This document shows positions 1 to 5,115 of a DNA stretch of 5,825 nt, in pieces. The notes under the pieces are model-generated. The model ran no database searches and was not told the DNA's origin. It was given only the letters and a program-made list of their open reading frames with translations. The position numbers were made by a program, and so were the translations under genes. The stretch is taken from contig JAEOTG010000203.1 of assembly GCA_016839985.1 (NCBI GenBank), forward strand, positions 1 to 5,825. Direction: 5' to 3'. Each line of letters opens with the position of its first letter. Position 1 is the stretch's first letter. This stretch comes from Candidatus Heimdallarchaeota archaeon. Lineage in GTDB: Archaea > Asgardarchaeota > Heimdallarchaeia > Heimdallarchaeales > Heimdallarchaeaceae.

Positions 1-2
1 TA

Positions 3-605
3 GAATTAGAAATATCTGAAGATATTTACTTTCCTGCAGAGGATACTTTTTTCTTAATCGAATCTATTAATCTAACTAATCATCATCATTTCATTGTTGA
101 AATTGGGGGAGGATCTGGGATTATTTCTATAGTTTTAGCTCAAAGAAATCCAGAAACTAGATTCATTGTTACTGATTTAGCATTTAATTCTGCAAAAACA
201 ATAAAGACAAATTGTAGAATAAACAAAGTTGAAAATCAAATAGAAACTGTTTGTATGGACAAAATCCAAGGTTTTCGCTTTTTTTCTCCTGAATATATAA
301 TCTGGAATCCCCCTTATCTTCCAATTGATAAAGATAGTAATTCTTTACCTCACAAAGAAAAGATTATGCTTCTTGGTGGGAACAAAGGTTATGAAGAGAC
401 TTATTCGTTAATTCAATATATAGGAAGTAACAAAATTAAAACAAAATTAATTACAGTGTTCTCTTCCATTGCTTGGGACATCAAAATGTTAAAAATGTTT
501 CATGATAAGGGTATTAATGTAGAAATAATTAATGAAAAGAAACTTTTCTTTGAAAAGTTATATTTAGTCAAATTTGATTTTAGTGATAATAATGTCGGTA
601 ATTAA
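3..605 (+). CDS. HemK/Mtq2-like N5-glutamine methyltransferase (5' partial)
   Basis: The frame is open from base 3 to a TAA at 603-605, giving 200 residues with the N-terminus outside the window. The first ATG in frame, at 255, is internal: the sequence upstream of it already encodes the SAM-binding half of the enzyme. Visible motifs are FPAEDTFFL near residues 10-18 (typical of the archaeal/eukaryotic HemK-Mtq2 branch), the SAM-binding motif EIGGGSG at about 33-39, an acidic D58 after the second strand, and the catalytic NPPYLP at 102-107, followed by an LLGGNKGYE segment. Archaeal relatives are about 190-210 residues, so probably only 5-15 residues are missing. By family knowledge the enzyme methylates the glutamine of the GGQ motif in the release factor (aRF1), in eukaryotes with Trm112 as partner. 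It is the first visible gene of a three-methyltransferase operon and overlaps the next gene by 14 bases. An RNA or other protein substrate is not excluded by sequence alone. Confidence 0.85.
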   Translation, partial: ELEISEDIYFPAEDTFFLIESINLTNHHHFIVEIGGGSGIISIVLAQRNPETRFIVTDLAFNSAKTIKTNCRINKVENQIETVCMDKIQGFRFFSPEYIIWNPPYLPIDKDSNSLPHKEKIMLLGGNKGYEETYSLIQYIGSNKIKTKLITVFSSIAWDIKMLKMFHDKGINVEIINEKKLFFEKLYLVKFDFSDNNVGN

Positions 606-1326
606 AACTAACTTAAGCGTAATCATAATGGAACCTAAAATTGAAGGAAATGTAGGTGCTATAGCGAGAATATGCAATAATTTTGCTGTAGCTGAATTAG
701 TGTTAGTATCTCCTCAAATTAATCATCTATCAGAAGATGCAAGAAAAAGAGCTAAGCACTCTATTCATTACTTAGAAAATGCAAAAATTTATCATGATTT
801 TTTGGAAATCAGGGAAAAATTTGATTTTTTGATAGGAACATCAGCAAAAGCAGGTAAATCATATAATGTTTTACGTCAACCTGTGGATCCAGAATTTTTT
901 GAGAAAGTAGAGAAACTACCAAACTCTAGAATAGGTTTTGCTTTTGGTAGAGAAGATAGAGGTTTATCTAATGAAGAAATACGTCAGTGTGATTTTATAG
1001 CTTCAATTCCTTTACCTGGTAAACATAAAGTTTTGAATATCTCTCACGCTGTTACCATTTTTCTATATGAGTTTTGGAAAAGTTTTGATTTGTATAAGAA
1101 GCAAACTTCTCAAGAACAACCTTCTTCAAGTAAAGACAGAGAGATTTTGTTTGATTTATTCAATGAAATTACAGAAAATCTATCATATGAAGATTATCGA
1201 AAACCAATTGTTCAACACACATTTAAAACTGTTATAAATAGGAGTCTTCCATCGAAAGAAGAAATACATTCCTTAATAGGTGTATTCAAATCCTACCTCC
1301 ATAACAAAGTTAAGAAAAATGGTTGA
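592..1326 (+). CDS. trmJ: TrmJ-like SPOUT tRNA ribose 2'-O-methyltransferase
   Basis: This is a 244-residue SpoU/TrmJ-family enzyme. The SPOUT domain covers about residues 7-165. It shows motif 1 (EPKIEGNVGAIAR, 14-26, with N20 and R26), motif 2 (FGREDRGLSNEE, 118-129) and motif 3 (LNISHAV, 148-154), which build the knotted SAM site. Residues about 180-240 form a helical C-terminal extension like that of TrmJ. Known archaeal TrmJ methylates the 2'-OH of nucleotide 32 in tRNA; I infer the same role. I chose ATG 592 because GTGAT at 583-587 lies 4 bases upstream and it keeps the first beta strand (SVIIMEP). A TTG at 574 would add six residues without support, and ATG 628 would cut the strand. 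The gene overlaps the upstream methyltransferase by 14 bases and the downstream one by 8, which suggests translational coupling. Another SpoU-type RNA target is possible. Confidence 0.88.
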   Translation: MSVIKTNLSVIIMEPKIEGNVGAIARICNNFAVAELVLVSPQINHLSEDARKRAKHSIHYLENAKIYHDFLEIREKFDFLIGTSAKAGKSYNVLRQPVDPEFFEKVEKLPNSRIGFAFGREDRGLSNEEIRQCDFIASIPLPGKHKVLNISHAVTIFLYEFWKSFDLYKKQTSQEQPSSSKDREILFDLFNEITENLSYEDYRKPIVQHTFKTVINRSLPSKEEIHSLIGVFKSYLHNKVKKNG

Positions 1327-1933
1327 TAAAACTATGAAACAGAAAGACCTTGAGATTATCCTTACTAATCTTTTGAACTTTAGTGAACCGAAGGTATTTT
1401 TAGAGCAGTATCAAATTCCTCCGCGTTTAGCTGCAACGATAACTTGGAGAGCTTATCAATTAGGTGATATTGAGGATAAAATAGTAGCAGATTTTTGTTG
1501 TGGGACAGGACTTTTTGCAATAGCTGCTAAAATCTTGGGTGCAAAGGAAGTATATGGCATTGAAATAGACAAAGATGCGTTAGAATTGGCAAAACAAAAT
1601 TCGGAAAGTATAGATACTGAAATAAATTTCATTCAAGAAGATGTTAGGGAGATTCAAATGAAATTTGACACCATCTTAATGAATAGTCCTTTTGGTATCA
1701 GAGGGGAGATAAAGGATAAAGAATTCTTAATCGCTGCTTTACAGAAATCCAATGTTTGTTATTCATTACATTTACATCAAGAGAACAATATCCAATTTTT
1801 AACTCAATTAGTAAAGAAAAATGGAAAGGAAGTAAAGGAAGTAATAAAAGCGGAATTTGAGATACCAAAGATGTATCGTTTTCATAAAAAAAGATATCAT
1901 GTTATTCAAGTTGCAATTTTACGTTCTTCATAA
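1319..1933 (+). CDS. METTL5-like N6-adenine RNA methyltransferase
   Basis: This is a class I SAM methyltransferase of 204 residues (199 if ATG 1334 is used). In order it has a lead segment KQKDLEIIL and LEQYQIPPRLAA (28-39), the SAM motif DFCCGTG (58-64), the acidic end of strand 2 (GIEID, 80-84), EDVRE (107-111), and the catalytic tetrad NSPF at 122-125. Layout and length match the archaeal COG2263/METTL5 group. Human METTL5 with TRMT112 makes m6A in 18S rRNA, so the inferred substrate is 16S rRNA or another structured RNA. The tetrad is normally NPPF; serine in the second position is unusual. The frame is open back to a GTG at 1280, but that start lies deep in trmJ. ATG 1319 overlaps the trmJ stop by 8 bases. 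ATG 1334 sits just after that stop, starts directly at the conserved KQKDLE block and is a good alternative. It is the last gene of the + strand operon. Confidence 0.85.
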   Translation: MVDKTMKQKDLEIILTNLLNFSEPKVFLEQYQIPPRLAATITWRAYQLGDIEDKIVADFCCGTGLFAIAAKILGAKEVYGIEIDKDALELAKQNSESIDTEINFIQEDVREIQMKFDTILMNSPFGIRGEIKDKEFLIAALQKSNVCYSLHLHQENNIQFLTQLVKKNGKEVKEVIKAEFEIPKMYRFHKKRYHVIQVAILRSS

Positions 1934-1950
1934 CAGAGAATCTAAAATCA

Positions 1951-2124
1951 TCAGTTATCATTACTTTTGATTAGTTTTCTTCGATATATTGAATATTTTT
2001 TTTCTTTTTCCAATGAGAATCTTGCTGGTTGAGGAGATATTACTTTTTCACCACAACCAGGACATTCTTTACTATTTAGAGTGTATTTTTTGCACTTTGT
2101 ACATCTAAAAATAGATTTTGTCAT
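1951..2124 (-). CDS. nop10: Ribosome biogenesis protein Nop10 (H/ACA RNP)
   Basis: Translating the gap on the - strand gives a complete 57-residue protein from ATG 2124 to TGA 1951-1953. It has two zinc-binding knuckles, CTKC at 8-11 and CPGC at 21-24, then a basic tail with the PARFS motif (33-37) and KYSIYRRKL (43-51). These are the hallmarks of Nop10, which is normally about 55-65 residues long. Nop10 is the small core subunit of H/ACA ribonucleoproteins. It binds the pseudouridine synthase Cbf5 and helps guide-RNA-directed pseudouridylation of rRNA. A strong Shine-Dalgarno, GAGGT at 2132-2136, sits 7 bases before the ATG. The gene follows aIF2-alpha by 18 bases, an arrangement conserved across many archaea, so the two are surely co-transcribed. 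Its stop codon faces that of the METTL5-like gene with 17 bases between. Confidence 0.95.
   Translation of the reverse strand: MTKSIFRCTKCKKYTLNSKECPGCGEKVISPQPARFSLEKEKKYSIYRRKLIKSNDN
1996..2009 (+). terminator. T-rich tract, possible terminator of the methyltransferase operon
   Basis: Eight T, one C and five T occur on the + strand 62-76 bases after the METTL5-like stop codon. Archaeal RNA polymerase stops at such T tracts in the non-template strand, so this could end the + strand transcript. It lies inside nop10, where it encodes the Lys/Glu-rich stretch near residues 40-43, so the tract may simply reflect coding of lysine in an AT-rich genome. Confidence 0.3.
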
Positions 2125-2142
2125 TAGAAGACCTCATTTTCT

Positions 2143-2940
2143 TTATTTAGATTCAACTACTCTAACTGTTGCATTATAATCTGCTAATGAACTTTCAACA
2201 TTTTGAAAAGCTTTTGACATTAATTCTTCGGCAAGTTGATAATCTCTTGCTGAAATAACAAAACGGTAGATTGGAGCACCTCTAACATAAAGAGAAATGC
2301 TAAGTTCTTCTTCTTCAGCTTCAATTTCATCTCTTGCTTTTAAAGCTTTTTTCAGTGCATTTCGAATTACATTTACACCATTCCCTTCCCAGCAAATTAC
2401 TTCAAGATCTCTTGTTATTTCCACTGTAGGAATTGATAGATTCTTCTTTGCTATTTCTGTAAGGACGCTTGACCATTCCTCAGTTACGCCTGCTTCTGAA
2501 AATGCAGTTTCTCCTTTAAACAATGATTCCTCAAAAGCTTGATAGAGACTCCCATAATATGCAGTACAAATATCTTCAACTTCAGAACGAGCTGTTTCGA
2601 AATCAACTTTTCTTTTCTTCGCTCCCATTTCAAGTAGAGTTAAGGCTGTTTTATAATGTTTCCATTCTTCGATTTTAGATCTTTTAAGACCATCGGATAC
2701 CCTCTTAATGCTAATATCTATTTGATTCTCCTTTACTCTCATTACCCTTCCCACGATTTTTTTTCCTAATCTCATAACGTTTCTTATATTTCTAACCCAA
2801 GTAGAACTAACCTCTGAAACATGACAATACGCTTGAAGGTCTTCATATTCGTCAAGTTTGACGTATACTCCATGATCGTAGATGCTAGAAACGGTACCGA
2901 TAACTAGGTCTCCATTTTCTGGAAAATTTCTTCTGCTCAT
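2143..2940 (-). CDS. aif2a: Translation initiation factor aIF2 subunit alpha
   Basis: This 265-residue protein has the full three-domain layout of aIF2/eIF2-alpha. An S1/OB RNA-binding domain covers about residues 8-85, starting GDLVIGTVSSIYDHGVYVKL (10-29) and including the signature HVSEVSSTWVRNI (40-52). A helical middle domain (about 88-165) and a C-terminal alpha/beta domain (about 172-265) follow; the latter contacts the gamma subunit. aIF2 carries initiator Met-tRNA to the small ribosomal subunit. The residue aligned with the eukaryotic phosphorylation site Ser51 is Asn51, so eukaryote-type control at that position is not possible. ATG 2940 is the natural start: it precedes the S1 domain by the usual few residues, and a TATA-like box about 31 bases upstream implies a very short leader and no Shine-Dalgarno. 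nop10 follows by 18 bases. The ribosomal genes L44e and S27e, often found upstream, are absent; a divergent DUF99 gene sits there instead. Confidence 0.97.
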   Translation of the reverse strand: MSRRNFPENGDLVIGTVSSIYDHGVYVKLDEYEDLQAYCHVSEVSSTWVRNIRNVMRLGKKIVGRVMRVKENQIDISIKRVSDGLKRSKIEEWKHYKTALTLLEMGAKKRKVDFETARSEVEDICTAYYGSLYQAFEESLFKGETAFSEAGVTEEWSSVLTEIAKKNLSIPTVEITRDLEVICWEGNGVNVIRNALKKALKARDEIEAEEEELSISLYVRGAPIYRFVISARDYQLAEELMSKAFQNVESSLADYNATVRVVESK

Positions 2941-2966
2941 TCAAATCAATACATTTTTGCTTAATC

Positions 2967-2988
2967 CTATTTAAAAAGTTAATTAAAG
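2967..2988. promoter_or_regulatory. Bidirectional promoter core between aif2a and the DUF99 gene
   Basis: The 70-base gap between two divergent genes holds TTTAAA at 2970-2975, a palindromic core readable in both directions. On the - strand the same bases read TTTAAATA (2975 down to 2968), a close match to the archaeal TATA consensus, centred about 31 bases from the aif2a ATG. On the + strand they read TTTAAAAAG, about 37 bases from the DUF99 GTG. A second AT palindrome, TTAATTAA at 2979-2986, is about 28 bases from that GTG and would give a leaderless transcript. Neither start has a Shine-Dalgarno, in line with leaderless or very short leaders. Which box serves the + strand is inference. Confidence 0.6.
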
Positions 2989-3010
2989 ATTAGAATCTAT
3001 ATATTATAAT

Positions 3011-3592
3011 GTGAAAGCTCATATTCGTACTATTGGCATTGATGACTCAGCATTTCAACGTGGGAAATCATCAAAAACTTTTGTGTTTGGGGTTGTTGTA
3101 AGAGATTACAGTTTAATTGAGGGTGTTTTAAGAACAGAAGTAGAAATTGATGGTTTAGATGCAACTTCGAAGATTGCTAATATGATTCTTCAAAGTAATT
3201 TTCAAGATCAGCTAAAAGCAATCATTCTTGGAAGTTCAACTATTGCTGCATTCAATGTAATTAATCTTAATTTACTATGCGAAAAAACCGAAATTCCAGT
3301 TATTAATATTCTTAATCAACTTCCCAATGAAACAGAAGTAAAAAAAGCATTATCTCATCTATCTGATTGGAAATTACGATACGAAATATTAACAAACAAT
3401 CCACCCATTCAAAGAATAGAATTTGAAAACCAAATAGGAAATAAATATGAAACAAATATACAGCAAATTGGCTTTAGCGAATTGAAAGAAGTAAGAAATA
3501 TACTTAAAATCACATCATTTTCTAGCTCAATTCCTGAATGCTTAAGAATTGCAGATTTAATTGGTCAAAGCTTCAAAACATTCACTATGTAA
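3011..3592 (+). CDS. DUF99 family protein (endonuclease V-like fold)
   Basis: This 193-residue protein belongs to DUF99 (COG1628), an archaeal family of endonuclease V-like RNase H fold. Visible family blocks are IRTIGIDDSAF (5-15), FVFGVVVRDY (24-33), EVEIDGLDATSKI (43-55), AAFNVINL (79-86), the strand PVINIL (95-100) and IPECLRIADLI (174-184). Endonuclease V cuts near inosine, but for DUF99 no function is established, so none is assigned. Acidic residues D11 and D12 and those in EVEIDGLD remain. The segment before the FNV block, often LDG or LKG in relatives, is LGSS here, so an acidic residue may be missing. The start is GTG: the apparent ATG at 3009 is out of frame and followed at once by a stop. 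No Shine-Dalgarno is present. The gene is monocistronic between a divergent promoter and a convergent operon whose stop lies 8 bases away. Confidence 0.88.
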   Translation: MKAHIRTIGIDDSAFQRGKSSKTFVFGVVVRDYSLIEGVLRTEVEIDGLDATSKIANMILQSNFQDQLKAIILGSSTIAAFNVINLNLLCEKTEIPVINILNQLPNETEVKKALSHLSDWKLRYEILTNNPPIQRIEFENQIGNKYETNIQQIGFSELKEVRNILKITSFSSSIPECLRIADLIGQSFKTFTM

Positions 3593-3600
3593 TTATGTTT

Positions 3601-4029
3601 TCATAGGTTTTGCTTTGGTATAATTTTCATTTCATTGCACAATTGATTTACCAAGTGTGTGAAGGCTTCTCCACAAATAACTTGCTCTGTTTTGTCACCC
3701 AAATTCCATTTTTCTCTTAGAAATTTGGCTAAGATGTTTACCATGTCATGAATTGAATTTTTATTTTTCATATACACAAAACTTAGAAATGCTTCAACTG
3801 CATCACCTAATTCACCACTGTTTTTTTTGCTTCCTAAATAACTTCTCAGAGGTGAATTTCGACAAGCTTCTGCAAGACTTTTATCCCAGACTTTAATTCC
3901 TTGAAGTTTTTGCTGGGATTCATATACTGCAGCATTATAAACAAAATTTGCAATAGAATCTCCAAACTTAGCAAAATTTGTATTAACAAGTATCTCATCT
4001 AGTTTGAAATCAATATGAGGTGAATCCAA
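3601..4029 (-). CDS. Stand-alone RNase III-like domain protein
   Basis: This 142-residue protein looks like a single RNase III endonuclease domain without a double-stranded RNA binding domain, in the size range of bacterial Mini-III. The first signature helix is FAKFGDSIANFVYNAA (19-34), comparable to the LEFLGDS motif of RNase III. It is followed by a helix resembling the family's ALAELAR region (KSLAEACRNS, 50-59). The second metal-site helix is GELGDAVEAFLSFVY (72-86). Three of the four usual acidic residues can be placed: D24, D76 and E79. The glutamate of LEF is replaced by A20, so activity is uncertain. It probably belongs to the archaeal RNase III-like family (possibly Pfam Ribonucleas_3_2); an RNA-binding, non-catalytic role is an alternative. 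The start is TTG with AAAGGTG upstream; no ATG occurs before residue 87. The gene follows rpoL with 10 bases between and is last in the operon. Confidence 0.72.
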   Translation of the reverse strand: MDSPHIDFKLDEILVNTNFAKFGDSIANFVYNAAVYESQQKLQGIKVWDKSLAEACRNSPLRSYLGSKKNSGELGDAVEAFLSFVYMKNKNSIHDMVNILAKFLREKWNLGDKTEQVICGEAFTHLVNQLCNEMKIIPKQNL

Positions 4030-4041
4030 AAAAACACCTTT
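4026..4041 (-). promoter_or_regulatory. Ribosome binding site and TTG start context of the RNase III-like gene
   Basis: On the - strand the bases read AAAGGTGTTTTTTTGG. GGTG at 4038-4035 is a Shine-Dalgarno core 5 bases before the TTG at 4029, which decides the start. The site overlaps the rpoL stop codon. It differs by one base from the start context of the DUF2067-like gene (5098-5083). Confidence 0.7.
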
Positions 4042-4324
4042 ATTCGATTTTTGCTTTACATAGTTTAATAAAATCTTTAACTTCTTCCTCTAGTCGTCCA
4101 AGTGCTTTATTTATAGCATCGCTAGGATCTGCAGTTTTTTTCTTCATTTTTACTTGAAATACAACAGATTCATAAAAGGATTCATCTCGCCAATAACCAG
4201 CAAAATCAACATCTTGATCTTTTAGAAGTTCTTCTCTTAAAAGATTGAATAATGTGTGAGGATCTGTTTGTTTAATGCTAAGTTTAATGTAACCAGGGTC
4301 TTTTTTCAAGATTTTAACATCCAT
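4040..4324 (-). CDS. rpoL: DNA-directed RNA polymerase subunit L (Rpo11)
   Basis: This 94-residue protein matches archaeal RpoL/Rpo11, the homologue of eukaryotic Rpb11/AC19. It pairs with subunit D (Rpo3) to form the platform that nucleates RNA polymerase assembly. Visible features are an N-terminal strand segment, the diagnostic helix HTLFNLLREELLKD (23-36), the strand DVDFAGYW (38-45), and a C-terminal helix DPSDAINKALGRLEEEVKDF that would pair with Rpo3. The usual HPL tripeptide after the FA.Y strand is absent, replaced by RDESFY. I chose ATG 4324 because GAGG at 4335-4332 lies 7 bases upstream and 94 residues is the normal size; the frame opens further to a TTG at 4339 that would swallow the Shine-Dalgarno. 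A TATA-like box lies 37 bases upstream, so rpoL may have its own promoter besides read-through from csl4. Confidence 0.93.
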   Translation of the reverse strand: MDVKILKKDPGYIKLSIKQTDPHTLFNLLREELLKDQDVDFAGYWRDESFYESVVFQVKMKKKTADPSDAINKALGRLEEEVKDFIKLCKAKIE

Positions 4325-4331
4325 TTTCAAG

Positions 4332-4335
4332 CCTC
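4332..4335 (-). promoter_or_regulatory. Shine-Dalgarno of rpoL
   Basis: GAGG on the - strand, 7 bases before ATG 4324. It selects this ATG over the in-frame TTG codons at 4339 and 4330. Confidence 0.65.
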
Positions 4336-4356
4336 GCAATTCATTCTTTATTACGT

Positions 4357-4366
4357 GATTTATATA
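4357..4366 (-). promoter_or_regulatory. TATA-like box, possible internal promoter of rpoL
   Basis: The 60-base gap between the DUF2067-like stop and the rpoL ATG contains ATATATAAAT on the - strand, preceded by ACAAA that could act as a BRE. A start site about 25 bases downstream would fall near 4336, just before the GAGG, giving a leader of roughly 12 bases. This would let RNA polymerase subunit L be made independently of csl4. Any AT-rich gap can give such a match by chance. Confidence 0.4.
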
Positions 4367-4384
4367 TTTTGTTAGTCTAGAGTT

Positions 4385-5086
4385 TTATTCGAGTGACTGT
4401 TCTTTGAAATAACGTCGTCTTATTGACCAATCTTCTTCGATAAATTTGTCATGTTCTTGTTTGGTGTTTTCATCTGATAACTTTAGAAACAGATGCTCTA
4501 TACATTTCTCGGGTGCCATATTAACTATTATCGAATCTGATTGTTGTCGAAAATATTCGTGTTTAAGCCCTTGATCAATAATGAATTCTGGTGAATAGTT
4601 TGTACAATAGCTTACGGTTAGTATTATAGTTTTCATAGTTTGTGATCTTACATTAAAGGGGAGTTCCTGCATAAGAACAAACAACTCTGAAAGGACTTTC
4701 TGTACTTCTTGCATACTAGCCTTTGTAACTAATTCTTGATCAATTACTGATGTGGATACACCTGAATTTTTGAGAACAGAGGATAAACTATCTAATGATA
4801 TAATTTTTGACCCTATTTGTTGAATTAGTTGAAGGTGGTGAGAATAATATCCCTCGTTATTTGGAGTAGTAGACCTAACAAACATACTACTCAAGCTTTT
4901 GACAAGATGAGCAGATTGGAAAACAACATCTTTTTCACCTGAAATTCGAATTTTGAATCCTCCTTGCCTATAATTAAGGGTAAACTCCACATGCTTTAAT
5001 GCATTAGATATGGTTTCAATGAAAAATTGCAGATGTTCTTTATTTGGAAAATTAACATAAACTTCTTTTGCAGTTGTTTTTGCCAA
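4385..5086 (-). CDS. DUF2067-like archaeal protein of unknown function
   Basis: This 233-residue protein has no known function. From its position between csl4 and rpoL and its pattern I assign it tentatively to DUF2067, an archaeal family found in this neighbourhood. The N-terminal part (about 1-70) looks like an alpha/beta domain: VYVNFPNKEHLQFFIETIS then FKIRISGEKDVVF. The second part (about 95-205) has an alternating helical pattern, ISLDSLSSVLKNSGVSTSVI, LVTKASMQEVQKVLSELF, and a terminal MAPEKCIEHLFLKLSDE. The tail (about 206-233) is charged. There are no transmembrane segments, signal peptide, zinc motif or obvious catalytic motif, so a cytoplasmic adaptor or RNA-binding role is possible but unproven. 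The start is TTG with GGTGG upstream; the next ATG would be at residue 68. It follows csl4 by 29 bases. Confidence 0.72.
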   Translation of the reverse strand: MAKTTAKEVYVNFPNKEHLQFFIETISNALKHVEFTLNYRQGGFKIRISGEKDVVFQSAHLVKSLSSMFVRSTTPNNEGYYSHHLQLIQQIGSKIISLDSLSSVLKNSGVSTSVIDQELVTKASMQEVQKVLSELFVLMQELPFNVRSQTMKTIILTVSYCTNYSPEFIIDQGLKHEYFRQQSDSIIVNMAPEKCIEHLFLKLSDENTKQEHDKFIEEDWSIRRRYFKEQSLE

Positions 5087-5098
5087 AAAACCACCTTT
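5083..5098 (-). promoter_or_regulatory. Ribosome binding site and TTG start context of the DUF2067-like gene
   Basis: On the - strand the bases read AAAGGTGGTTTTTTGG. GGTG at 5095-5092 is 5 bases before the TTG at 5086 and fixes the start. The context is almost identical to that of the RNase III-like gene in the same operon (4041-4026). Confidence 0.7.
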
Positions 5099-5115
5099 CT
5101 TAATGAATAAAACGA

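Noticed and set aside
79..90. CAT-CAT-CAT repeat in the first gene
   Set aside because: It is a three-histidine run in a loop of the methyltransferase, too short to be a meaningful repeat.
255..605. A 116-codon reading of the first gene starting at ATG 255
   Set aside because: The same frame is open to the window edge and encodes the SAM-binding motif upstream; the short version would lack half of the enzyme.
1030..1036. Val147 before the LNISHAV motif of the TrmJ-like protein, where bacterial enzymes have Ser
   Set aside because: Archaeal TrmJ sequences vary here and can read VLNLSHA, so this is not a convincing loss of function.
1280..1318. Upstream GTG start for the METTL5-like gene
   Set aside because: It would add 13 residues with no family similarity and overlap trmJ by 47 bases; ATG 1319 or 1334 fits relatives better.
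1988..2012. Possible frameshift at the A/T run inside nop10
   Set aside because: The frame reads through cleanly into the conserved KYSIYRRKL block and a proper stop, so there is no disruption.
2297..2542. An 81-codon open frame on the + strand inside aif2a
   Set aside because: It is antisense to a well-conserved gene, is serine/phenylalanine rich as expected from reversed coding, has no family motifs and no ribosome binding site.
4325..4339. Upstream TTG start for rpoL
   Set aside because: The added residues are encoded by the Shine-Dalgarno region; ATG 4324 has GAGG at good spacing and gives the normal length.
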